This document shows, one piece after another, positions 1-5,784 of a stretch of 10,292 nucleotides of DNA. Position 1 is the first letter of the stretch. Every line of letters starts with the position of its first letter. The stretch is taken from assembly GCA_003240795.1 (NCBI GenBank), contig QFNK01000035.1, positions 1 to 10,292 of the forward strand, given 5' to 3'. Below the pieces are notes generated by a model. The model was not told where the DNA came from and made no database searches. It saw nothing but the letters and a program-made list of their open reading frames with translations. The position numbers and the translations under genes are program-made. Source of the stretch: Micavibrio aeruginosavorus (GTDB lineage: Bacteria; Pseudomonadota; Alphaproteobacteria; Micavibrionales; Micavibrionaceae).

Positions 1-279
1 GAGATCGGCGGCATGGACGCGGCGCTGGATTACGCGGCGGAGATTGTCGGTGTGAAGGAGCGCGGCGCCCTCAAAGTCATCGAACTTCCCGAGCCGTTAT
101 CGCCATGGCAGCAGATCATGCAGTTGATGGGGCACTCCAGCGCGGTGAAGATATTTGGCGGCCGCCAGGTTTCGCCAAGCGTGAAGGAGATTTTGCCGCT
201 TTTGCATCAGGCACAGGCGATGCAGCGTATGGGCAAGGTGCAGGCGTATGATCCTGCGCTCAAAGGCGTAACGCCTTGA
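1..279 (+). CDS. sppA: Signal peptide peptidase SppA (S49 family), C-terminal part only
   Basis: The reading frame is open from the first base, so the 5' part of the gene lies outside the window; 92 residues remain before the TGA. The fragment begins EIGGMDAALDYAAEIVGV, which resembles the end of S49 peptidases, where a G-L-[VI]-D-x-[IL]-G motif is followed by a helix of the type D-A-[LI]-x-x-A-A. The S49 family are membrane-bound serine proteases that degrade cleaved signal peptides. The catalytic Ser and Lys would be upstream and cannot be checked. The rest of the tail (around ELPEPLSPWQQIMQLMG) is less diagnostic. The stop codon is 2 bases from the stop of the convergent HAD gene. The family call rests on a short fragment, so it is probable rather than certain. 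Confidence 0.66.
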   Translation, partial: EIGGMDAALDYAAEIVGVKERGALKVIELPEPLSPWQQIMQLMGHSSAVKIFGGRQVSPSVKEILPLLHQAQAMQRMGKVQAYDPALKGVTP

Positions 280-281
280 CA

Positions 282-986
282 CTACTCCCAGGAAGTGGAT
301 GAGTTGTCCTGTTTTTTCAGGACAGGATAGATGCGCCCCGCAAAATCGGTGTAGTTCATGATGACCTGATCCGGGCTGCCGCCTTTTTCCAAAATGGCGA
401 TTGCACCCTTGATACCGTAGGAAAACGGAATAACCTTTGCCGGAAGAATATCATTCGCGGCCCAAGCGGCCAGTGCATCCTTGTGACGGTCGCCGATATA
501 CCAGATGACATCGTCGTTCGTAACATCGCGACCTATACCGCGCAAGGCGCGCAGGATGGGTTCCGGATGCGGTTTTGACCGTTCGATGTCCTCGCGGAAA
601 ATCTGCACCTTGAAATATTTGCTCAAGTCGAACTTCACGAGAATGTCGTGGCCGTAGCCTTTTCCAAGGCCGTTGCTGACGATGCCAAGCGGAATGTTTT
701 CTTCGTGGAACAGTTTTAAAAGTGTGTAAATGCCGGGGCAGGGCTGGACGATCTGATCCACCTCCTTGCGGCGCATGGAGTGGAGTGCGCGGTGGACAAG
801 CAGACGCGGCCTGTCCTTTATTTCCTCGATAAATTCGGGGTGCGGTTTTTTGCGGTATGCCCATGCGCTGACCTTGAACATCGCGTCGTCGATATGTTCC
901 AGCATGCCGAGTATGCGCGGATTGATGTGACGCACGGTCGTTCCATCCATGTCGAAGAGAACGATCGTTGGTTTTTCAATCGTCAT
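282..986 (-). CDS. HAD-superfamily hydrolase (phosphatase-like)
   Basis: A 234-residue protein with all four haloacid dehalogenase motifs. Motif I is DMDGT with nucleophile Asp12 and acid/base Asp14. Motif II is SNG at 104-106. Motif III is the Lys of RSKPHPEP at 138. Motif IV is GDRHKDA with Asp166 and Asp170 as Mg2+ ligands. An alpha-helical cap of the phosphoglycolate-phosphatase type occupies roughly residues 20-90. No signal peptide or membrane segment is visible, so it should be a cytoplasmic Mg-dependent phosphatase; the substrate cannot be read from the sequence. The ATG follows the dxs stop by only 4 bases, so it is probably co-transcribed and translationally coupled with dxs. The C-terminal end (KKQDNSS) is encoded by a perfect hairpin. 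Family assignment is firm; a link to isoprenoid metabolism is only suggested by position. Confidence 0.9.
   Translation of the reverse strand: MTIEKPTIVLFDMDGTTVRHINPRILGMLEHIDDAMFKVSAWAYRKKPHPEFIEEIKDRPRLLVHRALHSMRRKEVDQIVQPCPGIYTLLKLFHEENIPLGIVSNGLGKGYGHDILVKFDLSKYFKVQIFREDIERSKPHPEPILRALRGIGRDVTNDDVIWYIGDRHKDALAAWAANDILPAKVIPFSYGIKGAIAILEKGGSPDQVIMNYTDFAGRIYPVLKKQDNSSTSWE
305..324. repeat. Perfect 7-bp inverted repeat with a T6 loop at the sppA/HAD convergence
   Basis: TGTCCTG (305-311), TTTTTT loop (312-317) and CAGGACA (318-324) form a perfect hairpin on either strand. It lies 25 bases after the sppA stop and inside the last codons of the convergent HAD gene. There is no U-tract after the stem in either direction, so it is not a canonical intrinsic terminator. 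It could act as a 3'-end stabilising or pausing structure for the sppA transcript. Confidence 0.5.
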
Positions 987-990
987 GCGC

Positions 991-2922
991 CTAGCCTATC
1001 AGGGAGGATACGGTTTTTACGATGTCGCGCGCGGTCAGTCCGGCCTGTTCATATTGTTTGTCCGGTGTGTCGTGGTCCTGATAGATATCCGGCAGATGCA
1101 TGGTGCGGACTTTGAGTTTGCCGCCGTCCAGCAATCCATCACGGGCGAGGAATTCGAGCACGTAGGAGCCGAAGCCGCCAATGGAGCCTTCCTCGATCAC
1201 GATCAGGTTGCCGTGGTTTCTGGCAAGGTCGCGGATCATCGCTTCGTCCAGAGGTTTGGCGAAACGCGCGTCGGCAACGGTGGCGGATATGTTTTTCTGT
1301 GCCAGAAGATCGGCGGCGAGCAGGCATTCTTTCAGGCGCGTGCCGAAGGACAGGATTGCGGTATCGGTTCCTTCGCGCAGGATGCGGCCTTTGCCGATGG
1401 TCAGAATCTCTCCCGTTTCCGGCATGTCGATGCCCATGCCTTCGCCGCGCGGATAGCGCAAGGCGATGGGGCCGTCATTGTAGGCGGCGGCTGTGGCGAC
1501 CATATGGACGAGTTCGGCTTCATCGCCTGCGGCCATCAAAACCATGTTCGGCAGGCAGCCGAGATAGGCGGTGTCGAACGCGCCCGCATGCGTCGCGCCG
1601 TCCGCGCCGACGAGGCCCGCGCGGTCCATCATGAAGCGAACCGGCAGGTTCTGCAGCGCGACATCGTGCACGACCTGATCATAGGCGCGTTGCAAAAAGG
1701 TCGAGTAAATCGCGACGAAAGGTTTGTAGCCTTCGCAGGCCATGCCTGCGGCAAATGTCACGGCGTGCTGCTCAGCGATGCCGACGTCGAAGGTGCGGTC
1801 CGGAAAGTCATAGCCGAACAGGTCAAGGCCTGTGCCCGAAGGCATGGCGGCGTTGATGGCGACAATCTTGTCGTCCTTCTTCGCTTCCTTGATAAGACTT
1901 TGTGCGAACACTTTTGTATAAGCGGGGGCGTTGGATTTCGCCTTGTACTGGCTGCCCGTGACGACATCGAATTTCGTGACGCCATGCATCTTGTCGGCGG
2001 AGCTTTCGGCGGGGGCGTACCCTTTGCCCTTTTTCGTGATCGCGTGGATCAGGACAGGCGCGTCGGGATGATTGTCGCGGATATTTTTCAGGACGGGGAG
2101 AAGCTGATCCAGGTCATGGCCGTCGACGGGGCCGATATAGTAAAAGCCCATTTCCTCAAACATCGTGCCGCCGCCCAGAGCAGCGCGGGCGGTTTCTTCC
2201 GCACGTTTCGCCGCGTTCTTGATCGGCGGCGGGAGCAGGGAGGCAAGTTTTTTCGCGGCATCGCGCGCACCAAGATACGGCTTGCTCGACACCAGTCCCG
2301 TCAGGTATTTGCTCATCGCGCCGACGGGCGGGGCGATCGACATGTTGTTGTCATTCAGGATGACGATCATTTTGCTTTTCAGCGTGCCGGCGTTGTTCAT
2401 CGCCTCATACGCCATACCGGCGGACATGGACCCATCGCCAATCACGGCGATTACATGGTTGTTGCCACCCGAAAGGTCGCGCGCGGCGGCCATGCCGAGG
2501 CCCGCGGAGATGGAGGTGGAGGAGTGCGCGGCGCCGAACGGGTCGTATTCGCTTTCGCTGCGTTTTGTGAAACCGGACAGGCCGCCACCCATGCGAAGAG
2601 TGCGGATACGGTCCCGGCGTCCGGTCAGTATTTTGTGGGGGTAGGCCTGATGCCCGACATCCCAGATGATCCGGTCGTCAGGTGTATTGAAAACGGCGTG
2701 CAGGGCGACAGTCAGTTCGATTACGCCAAGACCCGCACCCAGATGCCCGCCCGTGACGGATACGGCATCAATTGTTTCGAGGCGGAGTTCGGCGGCAACC
2801 TGTTTCAGCTGATCCGTATCAAGCGTGTGAAGATCCGCCGGACTGTTTATACGGTCCAGAAGGGGCGTGCGGGATGCGGCGTCCGCCGCATTTCTTGCGC
2901 TTTTTTCCGAGGCGTTCTGCAT
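991..2922 (-). CDS. dxs: 1-deoxy-D-xylulose-5-phosphate synthase
   Basis: A 643-residue thiamine-diphosphate enzyme that condenses pyruvate with glyceraldehyde 3-phosphate to make DXP, the entry step of the MEP isoprenoid pathway and a precursor of thiamine and pyridoxal phosphate. The length is normal for the family. Visible marks are TGGHLGAGLG with His60; the ThDP/Mg motif GDGSMSAG (GDG at 162-164) ending in NDNN (190-193); YIGPVDGHD (262-270); IAEQHAV with the catalytic Glu384; and DRAGLVGADGATHAG (433-447) of the pyrimidine-binding domain. A transketolase C-terminal domain fills about 510-640. The ATG at 2922 has a modest AGG Shine-Dalgarno 6 bases upstream and is 46 bases after the YciI-family gene. 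That gap contains a hairpin and a palindrome. It is the fourth gene of the minus-strand operon. Confidence 0.98.
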   Translation of the reverse strand: MQNASEKSARNAADAASRTPLLDRINSPADLHTLDTDQLKQVAAELRLETIDAVSVTGGHLGAGLGVIELTVALHAVFNTPDDRIIWDVGHQAYPHKILTGRRDRIRTLRMGGGLSGFTKRSESEYDPFGAAHSSTSISAGLGMAAARDLSGGNNHVIAVIGDGSMSAGMAYEAMNNAGTLKSKMIVILNDNNMSIAPPVGAMSKYLTGLVSSKPYLGARDAAKKLASLLPPPIKNAAKRAEETARAALGGGTMFEEMGFYYIGPVDGHDLDQLLPVLKNIRDNHPDAPVLIHAITKKGKGYAPAESSADKMHGVTKFDVVTGSQYKAKSNAPAYTKVFAQSLIKEAKKDDKIVAINAAMPSGTGLDLFGYDFPDRTFDVGIAEQHAVTFAAGMACEGYKPFVAIYSTFLQRAYDQVVHDVALQNLPVRFMMDRAGLVGADGATHAGAFDTAYLGCLPNMVLMAAGDEAELVHMVATAAAYNDGPIALRYPRGEGMGIDMPETGEILTIGKGRILREGTDTAILSFGTRLKECLLAADLLAQKNISATVADARFAKPLDEAMIRDLARNHGNLIVIEEGSIGGFGSYVLEFLARDGLLDGGKLKVRTMHLPDIYQDHDTPDKQYEQAGLTARDIVKTVSSLIG

Positions 2923-2928
2923 AATGCC

Positions 2929-2938
2929 TGTTTAAACA
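2929..2938. repeat. 10-bp perfect palindrome just before dxs
   Basis: TGTTTAAACA reads the same on both strands and ends 6 bases before the dxs ATG, next to its AGG ribosome-binding element. At the RNA level it could form only a small or intermolecular duplex; at the DNA level it could be a protein site. The function is unknown, and a chance occurrence in this AT-rich gap is possible. Confidence 0.4.
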
Positions 2939-2939
2939 A

Positions 2940-2959
2940 TATGGCGCTGATTTGCCATA
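2940..2959 (-). other. Intercistronic hairpin between the YciI gene and dxs
   Basis: TATGGC (2940-2945) and GCCATA (2954-2959) are perfect inverted repeats around an 8-base loop, in the only long gap (46 bases) between two operon genes. In the mRNA the hairpin ends 17 bases before the dxs ATG. It is not followed by a U-run, so it is not an intrinsic terminator. It might mark an RNA processing or stability boundary, or tune dxs translation. Confidence 0.45.
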
Positions 2960-2968
2960 GGATTTAGA

Positions 2969-3283
2969 TTATTTTTTGGGGAAGCAATGGGCGAAGGTGT
3001 CCGGCACCTTGCAGGGGATGACCTCTATGCGGTCCCAGACCTTGCCGGAGACATAGGGTTCACGTTTTAACCATTCGTCCAAATCTTCCCGCGTGTCGAA
3101 ATTCATGACCATGACGGAGCCGTTCATTTTTCCGGCGTCATCCATCATGGCTGCGCCGATCAGCTGGTTGCCGCTGGCAACGCTGTCCGCGCAGACCTTC
3201 AGGTGCGCGTCGCGCGCTGCCATCCGGCGCTCCAGCGCGCCTTCATCCGTTCCGTCATGTCCGATAACGATAAACTGGGGCAT
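2969..3283 (-). CDS. YciI-family protein
   Basis: A 104-residue soluble protein with the features of the YciI/YCII-related family, a dimeric ferredoxin-like alpha-beta fold. It has an N-terminal strand (QFIVIGHD), a helix of the form ALERRMAARDAHL carrying the family's conserved His (His27), a central strand pair (GSVMVMNF), and a late segment DEWLKREPYVSG like the family's W-x-x-x-D/E-P-[YF] signature, followed by a strand ending IEVIP. The general function is not established; members are proposed to be small-molecule-binding or hydrolase-like enzymes. The start is 2 bases after the ispA stop, which points to translational coupling, and dxs follows after 46 bases. A YciI gene between ispA and dxs is not an arrangement I associate with the standard xseB-ispA-dxs order. 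Confidence 0.85.
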   Translation of the reverse strand: MPQFIVIGHDGTDEGALERRMAARDAHLKVCADSVASGNQLIGAAMMDDAGKMNGSVMVMNFDTREDLDEWLKREPYVSGKVWDRIEVIPCKVPDTFAHCFPKK

Positions 3284-3285
3284 GG

Positions 3286-4197
3286 TTATGTCCGGCGTTC
3301 GAGCACGTATTTCGCGAGCTCTTTCAGCATGTCGGCGCGGCCTTCAAAAACATTGAGGTGGCGGCAGGCTTGCGCGACCAGCATTTCGGCGCGGCTCTTG
3401 GCCTGATCTTTTCCCATCGTGGAGACGAATGTGGATTTGCCGGCTTTCTCGTCCTGGTTCGCGGGTTTTCCCGTAACGTTGGATGTCTGCTCGACGTCCA
3501 TGATGTCGTCCGTTACCTGAAAGGCGAGGCCGAGGTCGTAGGCATAGTTGCAGAGCGCTTTCTTGTGCGGTTCGTCCGCCTTGCCAAGGATTGCGCCGGC
3601 TTCGCAGGCGTAGGCCATCAGCTTGCCGGTTTTCATGCGCTGCATGCGGGAAATCGTGCCGAGGTCGAATTCCTGGTCTTCACCGATCAGGTCTAGCATC
3701 TGGCCGCCGACCATGCCCTGCGGGCCTGCGGCTTCGGCCATTTTACGGACCAGTTCGACGCGGACATTCGGGTCGGGGTGCGTTTCGCGGTCGGCCATAA
3801 CCTCGAACGCCATGGTGAGGAGCGCGTCGCCCGCGAGGATTGCTGTGGCATCGTCATAACGGACGTGAACGGTCGGAACGCCGCGGCGCAGATCCGAGTT
3901 GTCCATGGCGGGAAGATCGTCGTGGATAAGGGAGTAGCAGTGAAGCAGTTCCAGCGCGGCGGCGGCGCGGCGGGCGCGGGCGGGGTCGACATTGAACAGT
4001 TTTGCGGACTGCATGACCATAAAGGCGCGCAGGCGTTTACCGCCGCTCAGCGTGCCGTGGCGCATGGCTTCATACAAACGTGCTTCCGCCATATCCGTTT
4101 GCGGCAGCAGGCGGGAAATCGTCTTGTTTACCGCGACAACGCATTCCTGCAGGGCGTCTTGGAGCGTCTCCGACGCTTCTCTTGGGGATGGGGCCAT
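3286..4197 (-). CDS. ispA: Farnesyl diphosphate synthase (short-chain prenyl transferase)
   Basis: A 303-residue type E prenyl diphosphate synthase, the usual bacterial IspA length. It condenses DMAPP/IPP to geranyl and then farnesyl diphosphate for ubiquinone and undecaprenyl lipids. Motifs seen are GGKRLRA (52-58) for pyrophosphate binding; the first Asp-rich motif in CYSLIHDDLPAMD (Asp93, Asp94, Asp99) followed by RRG; GMVGGQMLDL (161-170); KTGKL (189-193); and the second Asp-rich motif in FQVTDDIMD (Asp230, Asp231, Asp234). The Tyr-Ser-Leu-Ile-His sequence before the first Asp motif matches IspA-type FPP synthases rather than long-chain enzymes, though product length should be tested. The ATG is 20 bases after the xseB stop with only a purine-rich (AGAGAG) ribosome binding stretch. 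It lies between xseB and the YciI-family gene in the operon. Confidence 0.96.
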   Translation of the reverse strand: MAPSPREASETLQDALQECVVAVNKTISRLLPQTDMAEARLYEAMRHGTLSGGKRLRAFMVMQSAKLFNVDPARARRAAAALELLHCYSLIHDDLPAMDNSDLRRGVPTVHVRYDDATAILAGDALLTMAFEVMADRETHPDPNVRVELVRKMAEAAGPQGMVGGQMLDLIGEDQEFDLGTISRMQRMKTGKLMAYACEAGAILGKADEPHKKALCNYAYDLGLAFQVTDDIMDVEQTSNVTGKPANQDEKAGKSTFVSTMGKDQAKSRAEMLVAQACRHLNVFEGRADMLKELAKYVLERRT

Positions 4198-4217
4198 GGT
4201 CGTCTCTCTTTCGGTGT

Positions 4218-4469
4218 TTATTCTTTGATATCAAATGATTCTGTGCGAGGGGCGCCGTCGGCGGACAGGGTGATTTTCTCTATCTTCAGGCGGGCTTCGG
4301 TCAGTTTTTTCTCGCAGTGCTGTTTCAGGAGTATGCCGCGCTCGTACGCGCCGATCGACTCCTCCAGCGGGGCGCGGCCCGATTCTAGCGATTTCACGAT
4401 GGTTTCCAGTTCCTCGAGTGCATTCTCAAAGCTAAGTTTATCAATGGCTTGCGTGTGTTCTGCGGCCAT
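4218..4469 (-). CDS. xseB: Exodeoxyribonuclease VII small subunit
   Basis: An 83-residue, mostly helical protein matching XseB, the small subunit that assembles with XseA to form exonuclease VII, a single-strand DNA exonuclease. The family pattern is clear: FENALEELETIV, then KSLESGRAPLEESIGAYERG, then a Cys-containing helix with L-x-E-A-R-x-K-I-E (around 56-65). I chose the ATG at 4469 (MAAEHTQ) because an AGGA element lies 6 bases upstream. The frame stays open to a TTG at 4484, but that would put the ribosome binding site inside the coding sequence. It is the first gene of the minus-strand operon and has a plausible promoter at 4509-4537. The xseA partner is not in the window. Confidence 0.95.
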   Translation of the reverse strand: MAAEHTQAIDKLSFENALEELETIVKSLESGRAPLEESIGAYERGILLKQHCEKKLTEARLKIEKITLSADGAPRTESFDIKE

Positions 4470-4508
4470 AATCCATCCTGTCAATTGCCGTGATTTTCGG
4501 GTGCGCGC

Positions 4509-4537
4509 AGTCTAATCCAGATACGACAAATGTGCAA
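4509..4537 (-). promoter_or_regulatory. Candidate promoter for the xseB-ispA-yciI-dxs-HAD operon
   Basis: Reading the minus strand, TTGCAC (4537-4532) and TAGACT (4514-4509) are separated by exactly 17 bases. They match the sigma-70 consensus at 3/6 and 4/6 positions. Transcription would start near 4502, giving a leader of about 33 bases that contains the xseB AGGA ribosome binding element. It is the only reasonable match I found in the gap; matches this weak can occur by chance. Confidence 0.35.
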
Positions 4538-4557
4538 GGCAGCCACCGTTTATTTAC

Positions 4558-4585
4558 GTAACTAATCATGTGAAACCAAAGTTAC
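4558..4585. promoter_or_regulatory. Possible operator: GTAACT-N16-AGTTAC inverted repeat
   Basis: GTAACT (4558-4563) and AGTTAC (4580-4585) are perfect inverted 6-mers, 22 bases from half-site to half-site, about two helical turns. They lie in the divergent region between xseB and the 44-aa gene. The right half abuts a -10-like TATAAG (4588-4593) of the small gene. This geometry fits a dimeric regulator site, but no regulator is encoded nearby and the arms are short. Confidence 0.3.
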
Positions 4586-4587
4586 AC

Positions 4588-4593
4588 TATAAG
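4588..4593 (+). promoter_or_regulatory. Possible -10 element for the 44-aa gene
   Basis: TATAAG matches the -10 consensus TATAAT at 5 of 6 positions and lies 29 bases before the ATG at 4623, so transcription could start near 4600 with a leader of about 23 bases holding AGGAGG. I find no convincing -35 box 16-18 bases upstream. If used, it may depend on an activator at the adjacent inverted repeat. Confidence 0.35.
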
Positions 4594-4622
4594 CATTGGG
4601 TATCAATACAGGAGGAACCGTT

Positions 4623-4757
4623 ATGACGACCAACCGTATCGAACAGAATGAAAAGCTTTTCGCGCTCGACCTTTACCGCTGGCGCCTGAACAAGGCGCAT
4701 GAGGAAAAACGCACGGAAGATGTAAACCGCGAGCTTATTCGCCGCCAGCACAACTAA
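4623..4757 (+). CDS. Small charged protein of 44 residues, unrecognised
   Basis: A short open frame from ATG to TAA with a textbook ribosome binding site: AGGAGG at 4610-4615, 7 bases before the ATG, the strongest in the window. The product starts MTTNRIEQNEKLFALDLYRW and ends ELIRRQHN. It has no Cys, Pro or Gly. About ten Arg/Lys and eight Asp/Glu residues are spread through it, with hydrophobic residues spaced as in one or two amphipathic helices. No signal peptide or membrane segment is visible. Third codon positions are G/C-rich like the neighbours, which supports real coding. It lies between xseB (divergent) and the deacetylase-like gene (convergent, 6 bases apart), so it is probably monocistronic. 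I do not recognise the family; it is not a DUF1127-type protein by eye. A small regulator or subunit is possible but unproven. Confidence 0.75.
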   Translation: MTTNRIEQNEKLFALDLYRWRLNKAHEEKRTEDVNRELIRRQHN

Positions 4758-4763
4758 GTTATA

Positions 4764-5690
4764 CTAGTCAGCCGCAAGGGCGGCGAGGTGAGCGGAAACG
4801 GAGGCCTTTAAAGCCTCCAGATCATAGCCGCCTTCAAGAATGGACGCGACCCGCCCCTGGGCGGTCTGATCCGCTATGGCGCAAAGCTGCTCCGTCACCC
4901 ACCCGAAATCTTCCGTTTCCAGATTGATCTGCGCCAGCGGGTCATCCTTGTGCGCGTCGAAACCCGAGGATAGCAACAAGAGGTCAGGCGCAAATCGTGT
5001 CAAAGCGGGAAAAACCTTTTTCTCATAAATGGTTCTGAAGGTTTCCGAACCTGATGCGGGAGGCAGGGTGAAGTTCATGACACATTCTTCGTTGTCTTCT
5101 TCCAGCCCTGTCATCGGCCATAAGGGATATTGATGTGTGGAGATGAACAGGATGCTGCCGTCATGGCGGCGGGTCATCACATCCGTGCCGTTGCCGTGGT
5201 GCACGTCGAAATCGACAATCGCGATTTTCCGGAAGCCGTGTATTTCCTGTGCATAGCGTGCCCCGATAAAAACGTTGTTAAACAGGCAGAATCCCATTGA
5301 TTTCGACGGTTCCGCATGGTGGCCCGGCGGGCGCACAGCACAAAAGGCACGCTGCGTTTTGCCGTTCGCGATGTCGTCGATGGCTGAGCAGAGCGTACCG
5401 GCGGCCTCCAGCGCCGCATGCCACGAGCCTGGCGAGACGATGGTGTCTGCATCGAACATGGCGTTGCCGCGATCCGGCATATTTTCCATCACATGCTCGA
5501 AATAGCTGTAGGGGTGTGCGCGGAGAATATCGTCTTCGGTTGCGCTCCGTATCTCGCCGCGCGGGAGTGCGTCGAACGGCGCGGATTCCATCACCTCCAA
5601 AACGGCGCGCAGCCTGTCTGCGTTCTCCGGATGGTCCAGACCGGTATCATGTTTCAGGCCGCTGTGATTTGCGTAAAGGGTCGTTTTCAT
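4764..5690 (-). CDS. Histone deacetylase-like zinc hydrolase
   Basis: A 308-residue member of the arginase/deacetylase fold (class II HDAC-like, including acetylpolyamine amidohydrolases). Such enzymes use Zn2+ to remove acetyl groups from lysine or polyamines. The usual marks are HDTGLDHPENADRL (14-27); RPPGHHA with the paired His124/His125; VDFDVHHGNGT with zinc ligands Asp162 and His164; SSGFDAHKDDPL with zinc ligand Asp245; and EGGYD with the catalytic Tyr289. All catalytic residues are present, so it should be active. I chose the ATG at 5690 because MKTTLYANHSGLKHDTG matches the family start. The frame is open to an ATG at 5786, but that would overlap the divergent epimerase gene's start. 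No clear Shine-Dalgarno precedes 5690. The true substrate cannot be told from sequence. Confidence 0.93.
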   Translation of the reverse strand: MKTTLYANHSGLKHDTGLDHPENADRLRAVLEVMESAPFDALPRGEIRSATEDDILRAHPYSYFEHVMENMPDRGNAMFDADTIVSPGSWHAALEAAGTLCSAIDDIANGKTQRAFCAVRPPGHHAEPSKSMGFCLFNNVFIGARYAQEIHGFRKIAIVDFDVHHGNGTDVMTRRHDGSILFISTHQYPLWPMTGLEEDNEECVMNFTLPPASGSETFRTIYEKKVFPALTRFAPDLLLLSSGFDAHKDDPLAQINLETEDFGWVTEQLCAIADQTAQGRVASILEGGYDLEALKASVSAHLAALAAD

Positions 5691-5749
5691 CGTGTCACAG
5701 TGCCATGGAACGCGAATTGAAAAAAGTGCATCCTTTGCGGGGTTCCGGC

Positions 5750-5778
5750 GTGACGGCGCTTTGGCGGCATGGTAAAAA
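5750..5778 (+). promoter_or_regulatory. Candidate leaderless promoter for the AGE-family gene
   Basis: GTGACG (5750-5755) and TAAAAA (5773-5778) are separated by 17 bases. The -10-like box ends 6 bases before the ATG at 5785, so transcription would begin at or next to the start codon. The following G makes the -35 box GTGACGG, which is close to the TTGACG-type box of alphaproteobacterial housekeeping promoters. There is no Shine-Dalgarno sequence. Both boxes are imperfect. Confidence 0.4.
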
Positions 5779-5784
5779 TCCGCC

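Noticed and set aside
949..2967. A 672-codon open frame on the plus strand running antisense to the whole of dxs
   Set aside because: The minus-strand dxs translation has every catalytic motif. The antisense frame has no recognisable domain or ribosome binding site, and long antisense frames are common opposite GC-rich genes with strong codon bias.
4470..4484. TTG start for xseB at 4484
   Set aside because: The ATG at 4469 has a well-placed AGGA element 6 bases upstream; starting at TTG would place that element inside the coding region with nothing comparable upstream.
4740..4785. CGCCGCC / GGCGGCG inverted repeat (4740-4746, 4779-4785) as a terminator
   Set aside because: The 32-base loop is large, no T-run follows on either side, and both arms fall inside coding sequence (end of the 44-aa gene and end of the deacetylase-like gene). 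Arm matches of this length are expected in GC-rich DNA.
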